Below, piece after piece: positions 62,100 to 64,000 of a DNA stretch of 64,000 nt. The DNA comes from a bacterium (GTDB taxonomy: Bacteria > Cyanobacteriota > Vampirovibrionia > Gastranaerophilales > Gastranaerophilaceae): NCBI GenBank assembly GCA_017396025.1, contig JAFQNF010000044.1, positions 62,001-126,000 of the forward strand. Reading direction: 5' to 3'. The notes beneath the pieces are model-generated. The model was not told where the DNA came from and ran no database searches. It worked only from the letters and a program-made list of their open reading frames with translations. The number at the start of each line of letters is the position of its first letter. The stretch's first letter is position 1. The position numbers and the translations under genes are program-made.

Positions 62100-63752
62100 C
62101 TACTTTATCCTTTGTTCGCATTTTGCATATAATCTGCCATTAGATGAATCAAAGTGATTTTTAAATGCTTCTTGTACACTGAAACCTAAAAATTCTGAGC
62201 GATTTTTCATTTCTTTAATATTAGAATTACTACTTTTGTTAAAATATTTTTCTACGTTTGCTATTTTATATTTTTTTCGTGGATTAATTAATTTGCCTGT
62301 ATTGGCATTTCTTATATATTTTGTAAGTGTTTCAGGCTCTTTGCCTTCTTCTAATGCTTTCAAAATATTTGTTCTGTCAACTATTAAGCCGGAATAATGT
62401 ATAAGTGGATTTTTATTTTGGTCGATTTTATTGAAAGATATATTGTCCACAACTAGCATAGCAAGTTCGTTTCCTGTTACTTCAGTTGTCATTATTTGTC
62501 CATCTTCTTCTTTTATTCCGCCAAGTACATTTAAAACATCAAACGGAGAAACACCTGCTTCTTTTGAAACAGCTAAAGGATGTCTTATTGCTGAAGAATT
62601 TAGTGCAAAAAAGTCTATGGTTTCATCTTTCTTTCTTATTTCATTTAGTACAGAATCGGTTACAAAATTTGCAAGATGGCTGTTTCCTGTTCTTATATTC
62701 AACATTTCAAGTGTATTTACAGAGGGATTGTCTGTTCTTATTGAGTATTTTTTTTCAATATCTTTTTTAAAAAGTTCTCTATATAATCGTGATAAACACC
62801 CTTTTATTGGATTGTTTAAAGGCGAGAATAGCTTGATTTTTAAAGAATCTAATTCTCCGTTATCATCAATTTTTAATCTTGTATTAACGATTCTTTTAAA
62901 ATTTTGAGAAAGCGGAATGATTGGCGTTCCATTTACTAATCGAACATCTTCTTTGTGTTCGTGACCATCAAAAACTAAGTCTACATCTGATTCTTTTACT
63001 AAGTTATCCGCGAAGTTTACTCCTGTATGACTGAGTAGTACAACAAGACCTTTTGGGTTTGCTTTTTTGAATTCTGCAATTTTCTCTTTGCAAAAATCGA
63101 AAGTTTTTTTATAGTCTTCTGGTTGAACAGACGCTTGTGCTTTATTGACGTTATCTATTAATGTTACCCCGCTCAAGTTTTGTTGATATGAAACTAAATT
63201 AACAGGAGAAACACCTAAAAATAAAACTTTGTGTTTTAAATTTGGGTTCTTATTATCTTCAACTTCAATAATTTTTTGTGTTACAAGTTTATTTTCTTTT
63301 ATTACGTCCTCAAAAGCAGTAGATTCTTCTGTGTTTAGATTTGTCATCAGAATTTCCGCATCTAGTTCAGAAAAAATTTCGTTGAGCAAGCTTACTCCAC
63401 CATCAAATTCATGGTTTCCTGGCGTGAAAATCGTTGTGTTATCTGGGGCAAGTTTTCTTAATTCTGTTATGAATTTGTTAAAAATAGTTAATTGAAAAAT
63501 GCCATTAGGCATTTCAGGGTGTGAAAGATAACCTTTGCGTGACCCATCAATAAACCAGTCTCCGCTTACTGCTGTAATATTTTTACAGCCTAGTTTTTGT
63601 GGTGTAAAAATGCCATTTTTTCTTGCACGCATTTCTTCAAGTGCGTTGTTCGCTAGTGATAATTCCCCGTGAGAATCCGAAAAGGCGTTAATACTGATTG
63701 TTGCGCCTTTAAATGTTTGTGGTCTATACGTGTTAACACTTTGAATTCTCAT
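62100..63752 (-). CDS. 5'-nucleotidase-family metallophosphoesterase with N-terminal tag
   Basis: A 550-residue protein. The metallophosphoesterase domain shows [10 protein letters not shown] (residues 22-31), [29 protein letters not shown] and [11 protein letters not shown] 5'-nucleotidase C-terminal domain follows (about 350-520; NLRTGNS-like and ALNSSAIRH segments). Relatives are normally exported with a Sec signal. Here the N-terminus is instead [19 protein letters not shown], with no hydrophobic core, matching the tag on other proteins. It probably hydrolyses nucleotides, but where it acts depends on that tag. It is divergent from ugd. Confidence 0.8.
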   Translation of the reverse strand: MRIQSVNTYRPQTFKGATISINAFSDSHGELSLANNALEEMRARKNGIFTPQKLGCKNITAVSGDWFIDGSRKGYLSHPEMPNGIFQLTIFNKFITELRKLAPDNTTIFTPGNHEFDGGVSLLNEIFSELDAEILMTNLNTEESTAFEDVIKENKLVTQKIIEVEDNKNPNLKHKVLFLGVSPVNLVSYQQNLSGVTLIDNVNKAQASVQPEDYKKTFDFCKEKIAEFKKANPKGLVVLLSHTGVNFADNLVKESDVDLVFDGHEHKEDVRLVNGTPIIPLSQNFKRIVNTRLKIDDNGELDSLKIKLFSPLNNPIKGCLSRLYRELFKKDIEKKYSIRTDNPSVNTLEMLNIRTGNSHLANFVTDSVLNEIRKKDETIDFFALNSSAIRHPLAVSKEAGVSPFDVLNVLGGIKEEDGQIMTTEVTGNELAMLVVDNISFNKIDQNKNPLIHYSGLIVDRTNILKALEEGKEPETLTKYIRNANTGKLINPRKKYKIANVEKYFNKSSNSNIKEMKNRSEFLGFSVQEAFKNHFDSSNGRLYAKCEQRIK

Positions 63753-63820
63753 ACTTTTTTAATGTCTGTAAAAATAAAATTTGTTATTTTATGGTAGAAT
63801 ACTTTATTGGAGTAGAAAAT

Positions 63821-64000
63821 ATGAAAATTTGCGTTATTGGAACAGGTTATGTTGGTTTAGTTGCTGGTACTTGTCTTGCCGAAATGGGTAACAGCGTTGT
63901 TTGTGTTGATAACAATCTTGAAAAATTGGCAAAATTAGAACACGGGATTGTTCCTATATATGAACCTGGACTTGAAGAATTAATTAAAATAAATGTTAGA
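63821..64000 (+). CDS. ugd: UDP-glucose 6-dehydrogenase (3' end outside window)
   Basis: Only the first 60 residues are visible. [20 protein letters not shown] is the NAD-binding Rossmann start of the UDP-glucose/GDP-mannose dehydrogenase family. [20 protein letters not shown] with PGLEEL follows, as in Ugd, which makes UDP-glucuronate for surface polysaccharides. GGAG (63809-63812) is the RBS. The exact substrate cannot be decided from this fragment. Confidence 0.85.
   Translation, partial: MKICVIGTGYVGLVAGTCLAEMGNSVVCVDNNLEKLAKLEHGIVPIYEPGLEELIKINVR

Overview
This is a low-GC (roughly 30-35% by eye) bacterial chromosome segment, densely coding and mostly housekeeping. The best guess for the host is a gut member of the Gastranaerophilales/Vampirovibrionia (non-photosynthetic Cyanobacteriota). 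That rests on low GC, a long PPi-type phosphofructokinase, a diderm-type mix of glycan genes, and several otherwise unrelated proteins sharing a short 'M-[KRQ]-I ... [ST]-F-K-[GA]'-like N-terminus that I associate with that group. The assignment is inference, not proof.

Layout. 1-8 kb: mfd (cut by the left edge), a small exported coiled-coil protein, comEC and a PPi-phosphofructokinase. 8-12.6 kb: an accessory patch with two polytopic glycosyltransferase-like membrane proteins, a pilin-like protein and an RNase H-like DUF429-type protein. It is bracketed by a perfect 100-bp direct repeat that leaves a truncated gene copy next to the phosphofructokinase. 12.7-17.6 kb: a tightly overlapping operon (heptose kinase, DUF4330, O-antigen ligase-like, sucC, sucD). 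17.6-22.7 kb: a defence island with a single-chain type ISP/IIG-like restriction-modification enzyme without helicase motifs, an Mrr-like nuclease, and a tail-to-tail HigA/HigB-like toxin-antitoxin pair. 22.8-32 kb: nagZ, a GH13-like protein, a STAS protein, rsmI, a GH77-like enzyme and a GtrII-like membrane protein. 32-34.4 kb: a glycine-rich protein, a coiled-coil protein starting MGLAASQARF, and a 77-residue protein. 34.5-44.4 kb: ade, a gyrA-ridA-dtd operon, uppS-rdgB, a large tagged membrane protein and rpsT. 44.4-51.6 kb: an omega-like subunit, a palindrome-rich spacer, a TPR protein, an LPG-synthase-like flippase, an Ala/Lys-rich protein, a GltD-like oxidoreductase and sdaAB-sdaAA. 52-60 kb: comM, a bioF-bioG-bioC cluster and a YhaO/YhaN-like nuclease-ATPase pair. 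60-64 kb: a lysozyme-like protein, tRNA-Pro(GGG) beside a 105-bp tandem repeat array, a tagged 5'-nucleotidase-like protein, and the start of a UDP-glucose dehydrogenase gene.

The most unusual signals are these: (i) the recurring N-terminal tag on functionally unrelated proteins, including a 5'-nucleotidase family member that would normally carry a Sec signal; (ii) three genes whose start codon lies exactly 6 nt after a perfect TATAAT box, predicting leaderless mRNAs, all in accessory or defence genes; (iii) the 100-bp direct repeat around the glycosyltransferase block; (iv) the convergent toxin-antitoxin pair; (v) two structured intergenic arrays, at 44.8 kb and 61.5-62.05 kb. No search was run; family names come from motifs recognised by eye.
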